The notes under the pieces were generated by a model. That model was not told the DNA's origin. It worked only from the letters and a program-made list of their open reading frames with translations, and did not search any database. Below are positions 9,331 to 17,745 of a DNA stretch of 64,000 nt, piece by piece. How positions within the stretch are numbered: the first letter of the stretch is position 1; each line of letters opens with the position of its first letter. The stretch is from Nocardioides iriomotensis. Its GTDB lineage: Bacteria; Actinomycetota; Actinomycetes; Propionibacteriales; Nocardioidaceae. Location: contig NZ_SDPU01000021.1 in the NCBI RefSeq assembly GCF_004168035.1, positions 1-64,000 on the forward strand, read 5' to 3'. The translations under genes were made by a program, and so were the position numbers.

Positions 9331-10353
9331 ATGATGAAGACGGATGTGACGCCCATGGACGACCAGAGGTCGGAAGCGACGCCCGGGCTGATGCGGGCCG
9401 CGGTCCAGCACGGCTACGGCACCGCGCTCGCGGTCGAGGAGCGGCCGCTGCCCGAGCCGGGGCCGGGGCAGGTCCTGGTGCGGGTCGAGGCGGCGGGTGT
9501 CTCCCGCGGCGCGTGGCACCTCGCGGTCGGCAAGCCCTACGCCGTCCGCCTGGCCCTCGGGCTGCGGCGCCCGCGCAACCCGGTGCCCGGCCTCGAGGTG
9601 ACCGGACGTGTCGCCGCGGTCGGCGCCGAGGTGACCCAGTGGTCGGTCGGGGACGCGGTCATGGGCATGGGCCGGGCGACGTTCGCCGAGCACGCCCTCG
9701 CCGACGCGAAGGCGCTGGTCGCCCGCCCTGACGACCTCGACGTCGCCGAGGCGGCCGGGATGACCGACCCCGGCTCGACCGCGCACCAGGCGCTGCACCG
9801 GCACGCCCGCATCGGCGCGGGGGAGCGGGTGCTCGTGATCGGCGCGTCCGGGGCCGTCGGCTCGTTCGCGGTCCTGTTCGCCGTCGCGGCCGGGGCCGAG
9901 GTGGTCGGCGTCGCGAGCGAGGGCAAGGCCGACTTCGTGCGCGGGCTGGGCGCCAAGGACGTCATCGACTACCGGCGGGAGGCTATCGACGCGCGGGGAG
10001 GTGGCTACGACGTCGTGCTCGACATCGCCGGCAACCGCTCGGTGCGCGAGCTGCGCCGGGTGCTGGCGCTGAAGGGGCGCCTGGTCATCGTCGGCGGCGA
10101 GGACGGCGGGCCGCTGCTCGGCGGCCTGGGGCGGCAGGTCCGTGCCCGGCTGCTCGGCCTGTTCACCGGCCAGCGGATGACGGGCATGCTCGCGCGCCCC
10201 ACCGCCGCAGCGATCGAGGAGCTGCTGGCCGTGCACCGTGCCGGTGGGCTGGCGCCCGTGGTCACGCGCCGCTACTCCTTGGACGAGGCGGGGCAGGCGC
10301 TGCACGACCTCGAGGCCGGTCGGGTCACCGGGAAGACCGTCGTCGTGCTCTGA
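9331..10353 (+). CDS. NAD(P)-dependent zinc-type alcohol dehydrogenase/quinone oxidoreductase
   Basis: MDR-superfamily oxidoreductase of 340 residues: N-terminal GroES-like domain (about 20-150) and Rossmann domain with VLVIGASGAVGSFAVLFA (about 164-181). The structural and catalytic zinc Cys clusters are absent, so it is closest to quinone oxidoreductase-like members. GAGGAGG at 9323-9329 is too close to ATG 9331; ATG 9334 or 9355 may be used. Regulation by the divergent TetR protein is inferred from the shared operators. Substrate unknown. Confidence 0.9.
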   Translation: MMKTDVTPMDDQRSEATPGLMRAAVQHGYGTALAVEERPLPEPGPGQVLVRVEAAGVSRGAWHLAVGKPYAVRLALGLRRPRNPVPGLEVTGRVAAVGAEVTQWSVGDAVMGMGRATFAEHALADAKALVARPDDLDVAEAAGMTDPGSTAHQALHRHARIGAGERVLVIGASGAVGSFAVLFAVAAGAEVVGVASEGKADFVRGLGAKDVIDYRREAIDARGGGYDVVLDIAGNRSVRELRRVLALKGRLVIVGGEDGGPLLGGLGRQVRARLLGLFTGQRMTGMLARPTAAAIEELLAVHRAGGLAPVVTRRYSLDEAGQALHDLEAGRVTGKTVVVL

Positions 10354-10368
10354 CGGCCTCCGACGCGG

Positions 10369-11484
10369 TCAGTCGTGCTGCAGCCGCAGCGGCGCCAGCG
10401 TGCCGAGAGACACCGCCACGACCACGGCGTCGTCGCCGGGCTGCATCCGGAAGTCGGTCGGCGGGTTGACGTAGGCGTGCCCGTCACGGCTCACCGCCAG
10501 CAGCGTCGCGCCGTGGTCGGCGCGCATCCGGGCCGACAGGTCGTCGACGGAGAGGCCGACGTACGCGTCGGGCAGGTTCACCCGGTAGAGCTCCGACCCG
10601 TCGCCGCCCGACACGATGTCGGTGACCAGCTCGGCGAGCCCGGGGTACAGCGAGGAGCGGGCCAGCAGCCGTGAGGCGATCCGCGAGGTCACCACGATCT
10701 CGTCGGCCCGGGCCCGCCGGAAGTGCTCGACGTGGGCGGGGTTGTTCACCTCGGCCACGGTGCGCACCTGTGGCGCGATCGACTCGATCGCCATCACGGT
10801 GAGGATCGAGCGCATGTCGGCCTCGTTGGACGGGTCGGCCGGGCAGACGACCGCCGCCATCGCCTCCTCGATGCCCGCGCGGCGCAGGTCCTCGGCGCTC
10901 GTGGTGTCCCCGCTGACGAAGTAGACGCCCTGGCCGGCGGGGTTCTTCTCCGACGCGTGCAGCACCACGACCCGGGTCGTGTACTCGTCGTGGCCCAGCT
11001 CCTGGATGAGCTCGCGCGCGGTCGGGTTCCACCCGCACACGACGATGTGGTCGCGGTAGCCGGCTGCTCCCATTCCCTGGCCCTCCTTGATCAGGAAGTC
11101 GATGACGAAACCGACGAGAGCGCCGGTGATGGAGGCGACGATCGCGGCGCCGAACAGGACGAGCAGCCAGCTGACGACGTACCCGGCCGGGGTCTGGACG
11201 TACGACGCGTCGCCCGACCCCATCACCGTCGTCACGGCCCAGTAGAAGCTCGCGGACAACGTCGAGACGAACTCGCCGATGCTGGCGCGGGGACCCTCGA
11301 TCGCGGCGACCAGCAACGCCGCCACGAAGACCACGGCGGCCAGGCCCAGGGCGAGGCGCAGGAAGAAGCCGCGGTCGACGTCGCCGGTGAGCCGCCGCGC
11401 GTGGTAGGCGAACCGGCGCAGCAGCGGCACGGCGGCGAACGCCCTGATGCGCCGCCCGAGCCGTCCTCGGATCCGTCCTGCCAC
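10369..11484 (-). CDS. Two-TM ion channel with RCK/TrkA-N domain
   Basis: About 371 residues from GTG 11484, chosen because GGGAGAGG precedes it. Order: basic N-terminus, TM1 (FFLRLALGLAAVVFVAALLVA), pore loop, TM2 (VVSWLLVLFGAAIVASITGALVGFVI), then a TrkA-N Rossmann domain (DHIVVCGWNPTARELIQEL) and a TrkA-C-like end. Such proteins are ligand-gated potassium channels. The pore segment reads TTVMGSGDA, so the filter is VMGSG in place of TVGYG; ion selectivity is therefore uncertain. Convergent with the oxidoreductase, 15 bp apart. Confidence 0.82.
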   Translation of the reverse strand: MAGRIRGRLGRRIRAFAAVPLLRRFAYHARRLTGDVDRGFFLRLALGLAAVVFVAALLVAAIEGPRASIGEFVSTLSASFYWAVTTVMGSGDASYVQTPAGYVVSWLLVLFGAAIVASITGALVGFVIDFLIKEGQGMGAAGYRDHIVVCGWNPTARELIQELGHDEYTTRVVVLHASEKNPAGQGVYFVSGDTTSAEDLRRAGIEEAMAAVVCPADPSNEADMRSILTVMAIESIAPQVRTVAEVNNPAHVEHFRRARADEIVVTSRIASRLLARSSLYPGLAELVTDIVSGGDGSELYRVNLPDAYVGLSVDDLSARMRADHGATLLAVSRDGHAYVNPPTDFRMQPGDDAVVVAVSLGTLAPLRLQHD

Positions 11485-11621
11485 CGCGCTGCCTCTCCCG
11501 CTACCGCCCCGGCGGCGTGGCAGCGCGCGGCGACCCGAGAGACCCTGCGCGGATCCTGCCAGTCCGGGGGACCACTTGTCAGGAGTTCGGACGGCAGCCG
11601 GTGATACCGATCCAGACGTGT

Positions 11622-11682
11622 TCAACCAAGTGGTTGACAACGCGCGTCGGGTCGCCGTACCGTTGTTCAACCAGATGGTTGA
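11622..11682 (+). promoter_or_regulatory. arsR promoter framed by two operators
   Basis: TTGACA (11634-11639), 18-base spacer, TACCGT (11658-11663) form a near-consensus promoter. TCAACCA-AG-TGGTTGA (11622-11637) overlaps the -35 and TCAACCA-GA-TGGTTGA (11667-11682) covers the expected start site about 45 bases on, a layout fit for tight self-repression by the ArsR protein encoded next. Confidence 0.85.
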
Positions 11683-11699
11683 GTACGACGGAGGACGAG

Positions 11700-12062
11700 A
11701 TGGGTGCAGCGGCCGAGGACCGGCTCTCGCGGGTGTTCGCCGCGCTGGCCGACCCGACCCGGCGGGACATGGTCAGCCGGCTCACGGTCGCCGACGCGAC
11801 GGTCGGGGAGCTGGCCGCCCCCTACGACGTCTCCGTGCAGGCGGTGTCCAAGCACCTCAAGGTGCTCGAGGACGCCGGCCTGGTCAGCCGCAGCCGCGAC
11901 GCGCAGCGCCGGCCCGTGCACCTGGAGGCCGAGGTGTTCGACCTGATGACGAAGTGGATCGAGAGGTACCGCCGGCAGGCCGAGGAGCGCTTCAGCCGCC
12001 TCGACGCGCTGCTCGCGGAGATGGACAACGACGACGACACACCCCGAGGAGACCGACCATGA
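11700..12062 (+). CDS. ArsR family winged-helix regulator (SRPBCC-linked type)
   Basis: A 120-residue ArsR protein: RVFAALADPTRRDMVSRLTVADATVGELAAPYDVSVQAVSKHLKVLEDAGLVSRSRD is the full wHTH. No metal-binding Cys is present. This subtype is regularly paired with an SRPBCC/AHSA1 protein, as here, where the stop overlaps the next ATG (ATGA). Start ATG 11700 follows GGAGGACGAG. Two operators flank its promoter. Confidence 0.92.
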   Translation: MGAAAEDRLSRVFAALADPTRRDMVSRLTVADATVGELAAPYDVSVQAVSKHLKVLEDAGLVSRSRDAQRRPVHLEAEVFDLMTKWIERYRRQAEERFSRLDALLAEMDNDDDTPRGDRP

Positions 12063-12562
12063 GCACCACCCAGCACAGCACCGACCGGATCGAGCACGCC
12101 ACCATCGAGGCCGACCCGCAGCTGCCGACCTGCCGGATCGTCCGCGACTTCGACGCCCCGCGGGAGCTGGTCTTCCGCGCGTGGACCGACCCCGCGCTCG
12201 TGGCCCGGTGGATGGGCCCGCGCTCGATCGACATGGACATCGACGCCTGGGAGGCGACGACCGGTGGTCGCTACCGGTACGACGCCGTCCGCGAGGGCGA
12301 GGTTGTCGCGTCGTTCTACGGCTCGTTCCACGAGGTGCGTCCGCACGAGCGGATCGTGCAGACGTTCACCTGGGCGGGCATGCCCGACGGCGTCTCGCTC
12401 GACATCCACACGTTCGTCGACCTCGGCGACGGCCGCACCCGCATCGACTCGCTGTCGGTGCTCGAGACGATCGAGGGGCGCGACGCGATGCTGGCCAGCG
12501 GCATGGAGACCGGCGTTCACGAGGGCTACGCGAAGCTCGACGAGCTGCTCCGCGACCTCTGA
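12059..12562 (+). CDS. SRPBCC (AHSA1-like) domain protein
   Basis: A 167-residue START/SRPBCC-fold protein with the AHSA1 signature: IVRDFDAPRELVFRAWTDPALVARWMGP, then GGRYRYDAVREGE and the ending GMETGVHEGYAKLDELL. The fold makes a hydrophobic cavity; the ligand is unknown. It is translationally coupled to the ArsR gene. In related pairs the SRPBCC protein probably senses or removes a small hydrophobic compound; that is inference. Confidence 0.9.
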   Translation: MSTTQHSTDRIEHATIEADPQLPTCRIVRDFDAPRELVFRAWTDPALVARWMGPRSIDMDIDAWEATTGGRYRYDAVREGEVVASFYGSFHEVRPHERIVQTFTWAGMPDGVSLDIHTFVDLGDGRTRIDSLSVLETIEGRDAMLASGMETGVHEGYAKLDELLRDL

Positions 12563-12593
12563 CCCGGTCCGTGGCGCGCGACGGGACCGCGGC

Positions 12594-13103
12594 TCAGGCG
12601 AACGGGTTCGCCGCCCTGTGGCCGGGCATCTGCGCGAGCATCTCCCGCCCCCTGATGGCGTGCTTGTGCTCGACGAGCACCTCGTAGCGGGTCGCCACGA
12701 TCTGGCTCACCGAGCTGAAGTCGCGGCGGCCGCGCGTGGCGGCGTACCCGGCCAGGGCCCAGATGACGCCGAACAGCGCGCCGAACACCGCGGTGGAGGC
12801 GATGATGCCGAGCGCCGAGCCCTGGCCGAACAGCGACAGGACCAGGCCGACGAAGAGGCCGAGCCAGACGCCCGACAGCAGTCCGCCGAGGGCGACGCGT
12901 CCGGTGGTCAGCCGGCCGGTGACGCGCTCGACCTGCTTGAGGTCGGTGCCGACGATCATGCAGTTCTCGACCGGGAAGGCGTGGTCGGAGAGGTAGTCGA
13001 CCGCCTTCTGGGCGTCGGCGTACTCGTCGTAGACCCCCAGAGACTGCGGGAAGTCCAGCGTGAGGCCGGACCGGAGGATGCGCGCGTTCGCCTGGCTGCT
13101 CAT
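12594..13103 (-). CDS. General stress protein 17M-like (YflT domain) membrane protein
   Basis: A 169-residue protein. Residues about 20-60 (LGVYDEYADAQKAVDYLSDHAFPVENCMIVGTDL) match the YflT/general-stress-protein-17M domain; two hydrophobic Gly-rich segments follow (ALGGLLSGVWLGLFVGLVLSLF and ALGIIASTAVFGALFGVIWALAGY), then a cytoplasmic tail. The role is unknown; the domain is common in stress regulons of Gram-positives. Start ATG 13103. Confidence 0.85.
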   Translation of the reverse strand: MSSQANARILRSGLTLDFPQSLGVYDEYADAQKAVDYLSDHAFPVENCMIVGTDLKQVERVTGRLTTGRVALGGLLSGVWLGLFVGLVLSLFGQGSALGIIASTAVFGALFGVIWALAGYAATRGRRDFSSVSQIVATRYEVLVEHKHAIRGREMLAQMPGHRAANPFA

Positions 13104-13154
13104 GGCTCCATCGTCCCACCCCGCTCCCAGAGCCGTCCGTGAGCGGGCTGAACG

Positions 13155-13931
13155 TCAGGTGATCGTGAGGCCGCCGTCGACCGCGAGCGTCTGCCCGGTC
13201 ACGTAGCCGCCCGCTGCCGAGGCGAGGAACACCAGGGCGGCGGCGAGCTCGCGGGCGTCGCCCTTGCGGCCGAGGGCCAGCCGCGGCTGCATCGCGTCGA
13301 GGTAGCCGTCGGGGTACTGGTCGGTCATCTCGGAGGCGAAGAAGCCGGGCGCCAGCGCGTTGACCCGGATGCCCTTGCGGCCCGACCACTGCTGCGCGAG
13401 GTCGCGGGTCAGGCCGATCAGCCCCGCCTTGCTGGCGGAGTACGCCGCCTGCGGGAGGCCCGCGGTGGTGATGCCGAGGACGCTGCTGATGTTCACGATG
13501 CTGCTGCCCGGCTGCATCACCCGGCCGCACGCCTGGGCCATCCAGTAGCAGCCGTTGAGGTTCACGTCGATGACGTCGCGGAACTGCTCGGGCGTCTCCC
13601 GGGTGGCGGGGACGGCCGTGCCGACGCCGGCGTTGTTGACCAGCACGTCCACCCGACCGAACGCCTCCATCGCCGCGTCGACGAGGGCCTGGCAGTCCTC
13701 GGGCCGCGCGACATCGGTGGCGACGGTGATCGCGCGGCGACCGGCACGCTCGACGAGCGCCTTGGTCTCCTCGAGCCGCTCCACCCGGCGGGCGCCGAGC
13801 GCGACGTCGGCCCCGGCCTCGGCGAGCGCCTGCGCGAACGCGACGCCGAGGCCCGACGAGGCCCCGGTGACCACCGCGACCTTGCCGTCGAGGCGGAACA
13901 TGTCGAGCACGCCGGGCGTCTCGTCAGGCAT
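13155..13931 (-). CDS. Short-chain dehydrogenase/reductase
   Basis: Classical SDR of 258 residues: cofactor motif TGASSGLG at 22-29, NNAG at 99-102, and the catalytic set Ser150, Tyr164, Lys168 (YSASK). FabG-like in length and ends AVDGGLTIT. The start overlaps the galE stop by eight bases, so it is co-transcribed with galE. Substrate is unknown; a sugar or 3-oxoacyl alcohol is possible. Confidence 0.92.
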   Translation of the reverse strand: MPDETPGVLDMFRLDGKVAVVTGASSGLGVAFAQALAEAGADVALGARRVERLEETKALVERAGRRAITVATDVARPEDCQALVDAAMEAFGRVDVLVNNAGVGTAVPATRETPEQFRDVIDVNLNGCYWMAQACGRVMQPGSSIVNISSVLGITTAGLPQAAYSASKAGLIGLTRDLAQQWSGRKGIRVNALAPGFFASEMTDQYPDGYLDAMQPRLALGRKGDARELAAALVFLASAAGGYVTGQTLAVDGGLTIT

Positions 13932-14928
13932 AGCCGAGGATCTCCTTGCGCTTGCTGCCCCAGGCGAGCGCGGAGGCGATGCCCTCGTCGAGCGTGTGGT
14001 CGGCGGTCCAGCCGAGCACGTCGCGCGCCTTGTCGACGTTGGCGTAGGCGCCGACCGCGTCGCCGGGCCGCGGTGGCGCCGTGGTGGTCGGCACCTTCTC
14101 GCCGAAGACCCGCTCGAAGGCCGCGATCAGCTCGAGGACGGTGACGCCCGCACCGGTGCCGATGTTGATGACGGTGCTGGGCGCGTCGACCGTGGCGAGC
14201 ACGTCGTCGAACCGCTCGACGGCCGCGACGTGCGCCTTCGCCAGGTCCCAGACGTGGATGTAGTCGCGGATTCCCGTGCCGTCACGCGTCGGGTGCTCGG
14301 TGCCGGTGATCGTGAAGGAGTCCTTCAGGCCCTGCGCCGCCATCACCAGCTGGCCGATGACGTGCGAGGGCTCGCGGGCGTAGATGCCGGACTCGAGGTC
14401 GGGGTCGGAGCCGATCGGGTTGAAGTAGCGGAGGATCACCGCGCGCAGCTCGGTCGCCGCGCACATGTCCTGCAGGACCGACTCCATCATTCCCTTGGTG
14501 CGGGCGTACGGCGACTGCGGGGCGAGCCCGTCCGCCTCCGTCACCTCGAACTCCGGGGTGAGCGCGTACAGCGAGGCGCTCGAGGAGAAGACCACGCGGG
14601 GCTTCCCGAGCCGGACGAGCTGGTCGAACATCTCCAGCGACTTCGCGACGTTGTCGCGGTAGTACTCGTAGGGCTTCTCCACCGACTCCGGCACCACGAT
14701 GCGTGCGGCCATGTGGATGGTGCAGTCGATGTCGGGGTGCTCCTCGACGATCCGCGCGAGCAGGTCGCGGTCGGCGATGTCGCCCTCGTAGAAGATCCGG
14801 TCCTTGACGAAGACCCGCGGCCCGGTGAGGAGCGAGTCGAGGATCACGGGCGTGTGCCCGGCCTGCTCGAGCGCCTTGGCGGTGATCGATCCGAGGTAGC
14901 CGGCGCCGCCGGTGACGAGAACCTTCAT
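13924..14928 (-). CDS. galE: UDP-glucose 4-epimerase
   Basis: Interconverts UDP-glucose and UDP-galactose for galactose use and cell-wall sugars. The 334-residue protein has GGAGYLG at 7-13, Tyr141 and Lys145 in SPYARTKGMME, and the GalE stretch IHMAARIVVPESVEKPYEYYRDNV. Start ATG 14928 lies eight bases after TAGGGT on the minus strand, suggesting a leaderless or near-leaderless mRNA. It faces a sodium/solute symporter gene, which hints at a sugar (perhaps galactose) uptake and use unit. Confidence 0.92.
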   Translation of the reverse strand: MKVLVTGGAGYLGSITAKALEQAGHTPVILDSLLTGPRVFVKDRIFYEGDIADRDLLARIVEEHPDIDCTIHMAARIVVPESVEKPYEYYRDNVAKSLEMFDQLVRLGKPRVVFSSSASLYALTPEFEVTEADGLAPQSPYARTKGMMESVLQDMCAATELRAVILRYFNPIGSDPDLESGIYAREPSHVIGQLVMAAQGLKDSFTITGTEHPTRDGTGIRDYIHVWDLAKAHVAAVERFDDVLATVDAPSTVINIGTGAGVTVLELIAAFERVFGEKVPTTTAPPRPGDAVGAYANVDKARDVLGWTADHTLDEGIASALAWGSKRKEILGYA

Positions 14929-15058
14929 GGCACCCGACCCTAGGGGAACCGTCCGGACCAGTTCGTGGTGGCCATGCATACCGCGGGCCGGAGGAGGGAA
15001 TGGGATCTGTTGGGCCTCGTCCCGGGGCCCCGCTCGGACCCCCTGCGAGGAGCACACC

Positions 15059-16741
15059 ATGATTCTGGCGGCGGACGCCCAGCTCCGGCTGGACGCCAAC
15101 TGGATCGACTACCTGCTGATCGCGTTCTACTTCGCGTTCGTGATCGGGATCGGGATCCTCGCCAGACGCTCGGTCTCCAGCAGCCTCGACTTCTTCCTGT
15201 CCGGCCGCTCCCTGCCGGCCTGGGTGACGGGGCTCGCCTTCGTCTCGGCCAACCTCGGCGCGGTGGAGATCATCGGGATGTCCGCCAACGGCGCCAACTA
15301 CGGCATCCCGACGGTGCACTACTTCTGGGTCGGCGCCGTGCCGGCGATGCTGTTCCTGGGCGTCGTGATGATGCCGTTCTACTACGGCTCCAAGGTGCGG
15401 TCGGTCCCCGAGTTCATGAACCGCCGGTTCGGGTCGGCCGCCCACCTCGTCAACGCGATCAGCTTCGCGGTCGCGCAGCTGCTGATCGCCGGCATCAACC
15501 TGTACCTGCTCGCCAGCATCGTCGAGGTGCTGCTCGGCTGGCCGTTGTGGGTCTCCCTCGTGGTGGCGGCCGCGATCGTGCTCACCTACACAGCGCTCGG
15601 CGGCCTGTCCGCGGCGATCTACAACGAGGTCCTCCAGTTCTTCGTGATCGTGGCGGCGCTGCTGCCGCTCACCCTGGTCGGTCTGAACAAGGTCGGCGGC
15701 TGGGACGGACTGAAGGAGAAGGTGGCCGGCTCCCCAGGCGGAGGGGAACAGCTGTCGTCCTGGCCGGGGACGGCGTTGAGCGGCTTCGACAACCCGGTGC
15801 TGTCGGTGATCGGCATCGTGTTCGGCCTCGGCTTCGTGCTGTCGTTCGGCTACTGGACGACCAACTTCGTCGAGGTGCAGCGGGCGATGGCGACGAACTC
15901 CATGTCGGCGGCTCAGCGCTCGCCGATCATCGGTGCTTTCCCGAAGATGTTCGTCCCCTTCATCGTCATCATTCCCGGCATGATCGCCGCGGTCACCGTC
16001 AACGAGCTCGTCCAGTTCAAGGAGGACGGTTCCGGCGGCGCGACGTACAACGACTCGATCCTCTACCTGATGCGCGACCTGCTGCCCAACGGCATGCTCG
16101 GGGTCGCGATCGCGGGCCTGCTCGCGTCGTTCATGGCCGGCATGGCCGCCAACATCTCGGCCTTCAACACGGTGTTCTCCTACGACCTGTGGCAGACCTA
16201 CCTGGTGAAGGACAAGGAGGACTCGTACTACACGGCAGTCGGCCGGGTCGCGGCGGTGGCGGCGACCTTGATCGCGATCGGCACGGCGACGTTCGCGGCC
16301 AGCTACTCCAACGTCATGACCTACCTGCAGACGCTGTTCGGGTTCTTCAACGCGCCCCTGTTCGCGACCTTCATCCTCGGCATGTTCTGGAAGCGGATGA
16401 CGGCCGCGGCCGGCTGGTCCGGCCTCGTCGCCGGTACGGCGGCCGCGGTCGGCGTCTGGGTGCTGAGCGAGGACGTGCTCGGCGTGATCGGGATCGGAGA
16501 GCAGGGCGGTGCGTTCGTCGCGGCCAGCGCGGCGTTCGTCGTCGACATCGTCGTCTCCGTCGTGGTCAGCCTCGCCACGGAGCCCAAGCCGGAGCACGAG
16601 CTGGAGGGTCTTGTCTACTCGCGCAGCGAACGGACCAGACGGCACGAAGAGGTCTCGCGCCTGCCGTGGCACCAGCAGCCGACCCGGCTCGCCGGCGTCG
16701 CGCTGGCCCTGGTCGTCCTGCTCAACATCCTGTTCTGGTAA
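15059..16741 (+). CDS. Sodium:solute symporter (SSS family, sugar-type)
   Basis: Secondary transporter of 560 residues with about 14 transmembrane helices. The SSS signature regions are clear: DFFLSGRSLPAWVTGLAFVSANLGAVEIIGMSANG near the N-terminus and the GYWTTNFVEVQRAMATNS motif in the middle. It resembles the SGLT-like sugar branch. ATG 15059 follows GAGGAG. A small membrane protein follows after 15 bases, and galE is divergent, so sodium-driven uptake of galactose or another hexose is the best guess. Confidence 0.9.
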   Translation: MILAADAQLRLDANWIDYLLIAFYFAFVIGIGILARRSVSSSLDFFLSGRSLPAWVTGLAFVSANLGAVEIIGMSANGANYGIPTVHYFWVGAVPAMLFLGVVMMPFYYGSKVRSVPEFMNRRFGSAAHLVNAISFAVAQLLIAGINLYLLASIVEVLLGWPLWVSLVVAAAIVLTYTALGGLSAAIYNEVLQFFVIVAALLPLTLVGLNKVGGWDGLKEKVAGSPGGGEQLSSWPGTALSGFDNPVLSVIGIVFGLGFVLSFGYWTTNFVEVQRAMATNSMSAAQRSPIIGAFPKMFVPFIVIIPGMIAAVTVNELVQFKEDGSGGATYNDSILYLMRDLLPNGMLGVAIAGLLASFMAGMAANISAFNTVFSYDLWQTYLVKDKEDSYYTAVGRVAAVAATLIAIGTATFAASYSNVMTYLQTLFGFFNAPLFATFILGMFWKRMTAAAGWSGLVAGTAAAVGVWVLSEDVLGVIGIGEQGGAFVAASAAFVVDIVVSVVVSLATEPKPEHELEGLVYSRSERTRRHEEVSRLPWHQQPTRLAGVALALVVLLNILFW

Positions 16742-16756
16742 CCCGAAGGAGTCGTC

Positions 16757-17029
16757 ATGACCCAGCCCAGCTCCGGCCACAAGGCGGGTGCGTTCGACAT
16801 CCGCATCTTCATCTCGATGCTGATCGGTCTGTACGGCGTCGTGCTCGTCGCCACCGGTCTGGTCGGCACGTCCGACGACGAGCTGGCCCGAGCCGACGGG
16901 GTCAACATCAACCTGTGGGCCGGTCTCGGGATGATCGTCTTCGCGGCGTGCTTCCTGGCCTGGGCGCGGCTGCGTCCGGTCGTCGTACCGGACGACGAGC
17001 AGCGCTCCGAGGGCGACGAAACCCCTTAA
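16757..17029 (+). CDS. 90-residue membrane protein, symporter partner
   Basis: Two hydrophobic helices (about 16-36, IFISMLIGLYGVVLVATGLVG, and 50-70, NLWAGLGMIVFAACFLAWARL) with an acidic C-terminal tail. GAAGGAG precedes the ATG and the gap to the symporter is 15 bases, so the two are one transcript. Small two-helix proteins are often found beside actinobacterial SSS transporters; a subunit or stabilising role is inference. Confidence 0.85.
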   Translation: MTQPSSGHKAGAFDIRIFISMLIGLYGVVLVATGLVGTSDDELARADGVNINLWAGLGMIVFAACFLAWARLRPVVVPDDEQRSEGDETP

Positions 17030-17046
17030 GCGGGACATACCGCCCC

Positions 17047-17091
17047 AAAGTAAATGTTTCTGGTACATGGTAAACAAAACGCGAATCGGCG
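17047..17091. other. AT-rich intergenic patch
   Basis: A stretch with far more A and T than its surroundings (AAAGTAAATG, TGGTACATGGTAAAC, AAAACG) lies upstream of the MarR-like gene. It contains TGGTAC and ATGGTA repeats. It may be a promoter or binding region for that regulator; no clear hexamers can be assigned. Confidence 0.4.
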
Positions 17092-17193
17092 TTCCTCACG
17101 CCCGCCGCGAGAACAGAATGGCGGGACCACGCGGTCGTCGGCAGGGGGGAACTTGCCGGTGACCGTCACACCACTGCTCTGAGGGGGGCACTC

Positions 17194-17646
17194 GTGGGGG
17201 AGAAGTACGTCGACGCGATGCCGTTGGCGGCCGCACTGCTGCGCCGGCCGACGGTCCTCATGCGTCACGAGGTCATGGCGGGTCTCGCCGCCGCCGGCTA
17301 CGCCGACATCCTGCCGGCGCACCTGGGTGTCTTCCAGCACCCGGGGCCCGACGGCATGCGGCCGGGCGTGCTGGCGACGCGCACCTACGCGTCCAAGCAG
17401 GCGATGAACCACCTGCTGCACCAGCTCGAGGAGGGCGGCTACCTCGTGCGCGAGACCGCCAGCGGCGACCGCCGTACCCGGATCGTCCGGCTCACCGAGC
17501 GCGGCTGGGACGCCGCCGGCGTGATCCAGCAGACGATGCTCGACGTCGACAAGGCGTGGGAGGGCGCGCTCGGCGAGGAGACCTACCGTGAGCTGCGGCA
17601 CGGCCTCGAGCGGCTGGAGGGCGTGCTCGACACGGTGCGTCTCTGA
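17194..17646 (+). CDS. MarR/PadR-like winged-helix regulator
   Basis: A 150-residue DNA-binding protein: MRHEVMAGLAAAGYADILPAHLGVF, TYASKQAMNHLLHQLEEGGYLVRETASGDRRTRIVRLTERGWDA is the MarR wing with the conserved DRR. GTG start follows GAGGGGGG. The AT-rich patch upstream is its likely control region. Targets unknown; none of its neighbours is an obvious efflux pump or enzyme. Confidence 0.88.
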   Translation: MGEKYVDAMPLAAALLRRPTVLMRHEVMAGLAAAGYADILPAHLGVFQHPGPDGMRPGVLATRTYASKQAMNHLLHQLEEGGYLVRETASGDRRTRIVRLTERGWDAAGVIQQTMLDVDKAWEGALGEETYRELRHGLERLEGVLDTVRL

Positions 17647-17745
17647 CGCCCAGCGGCGCCGTTGCTCGCCTGACCGGCCCGGGCCTGGCAGGGTCGGGGT
17701 CGACGGCGCCGGCGCCCGGGGCGTCGTCCCGTCTCGGGAGGCGTC

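Noticed and set aside
14282-17077. 931-codon minus-strand frame opposite the symporter
   Set aside because: Low-complexity His/Asp/Arg shadow; the part near 14.3-15 kb is galE out of frame.
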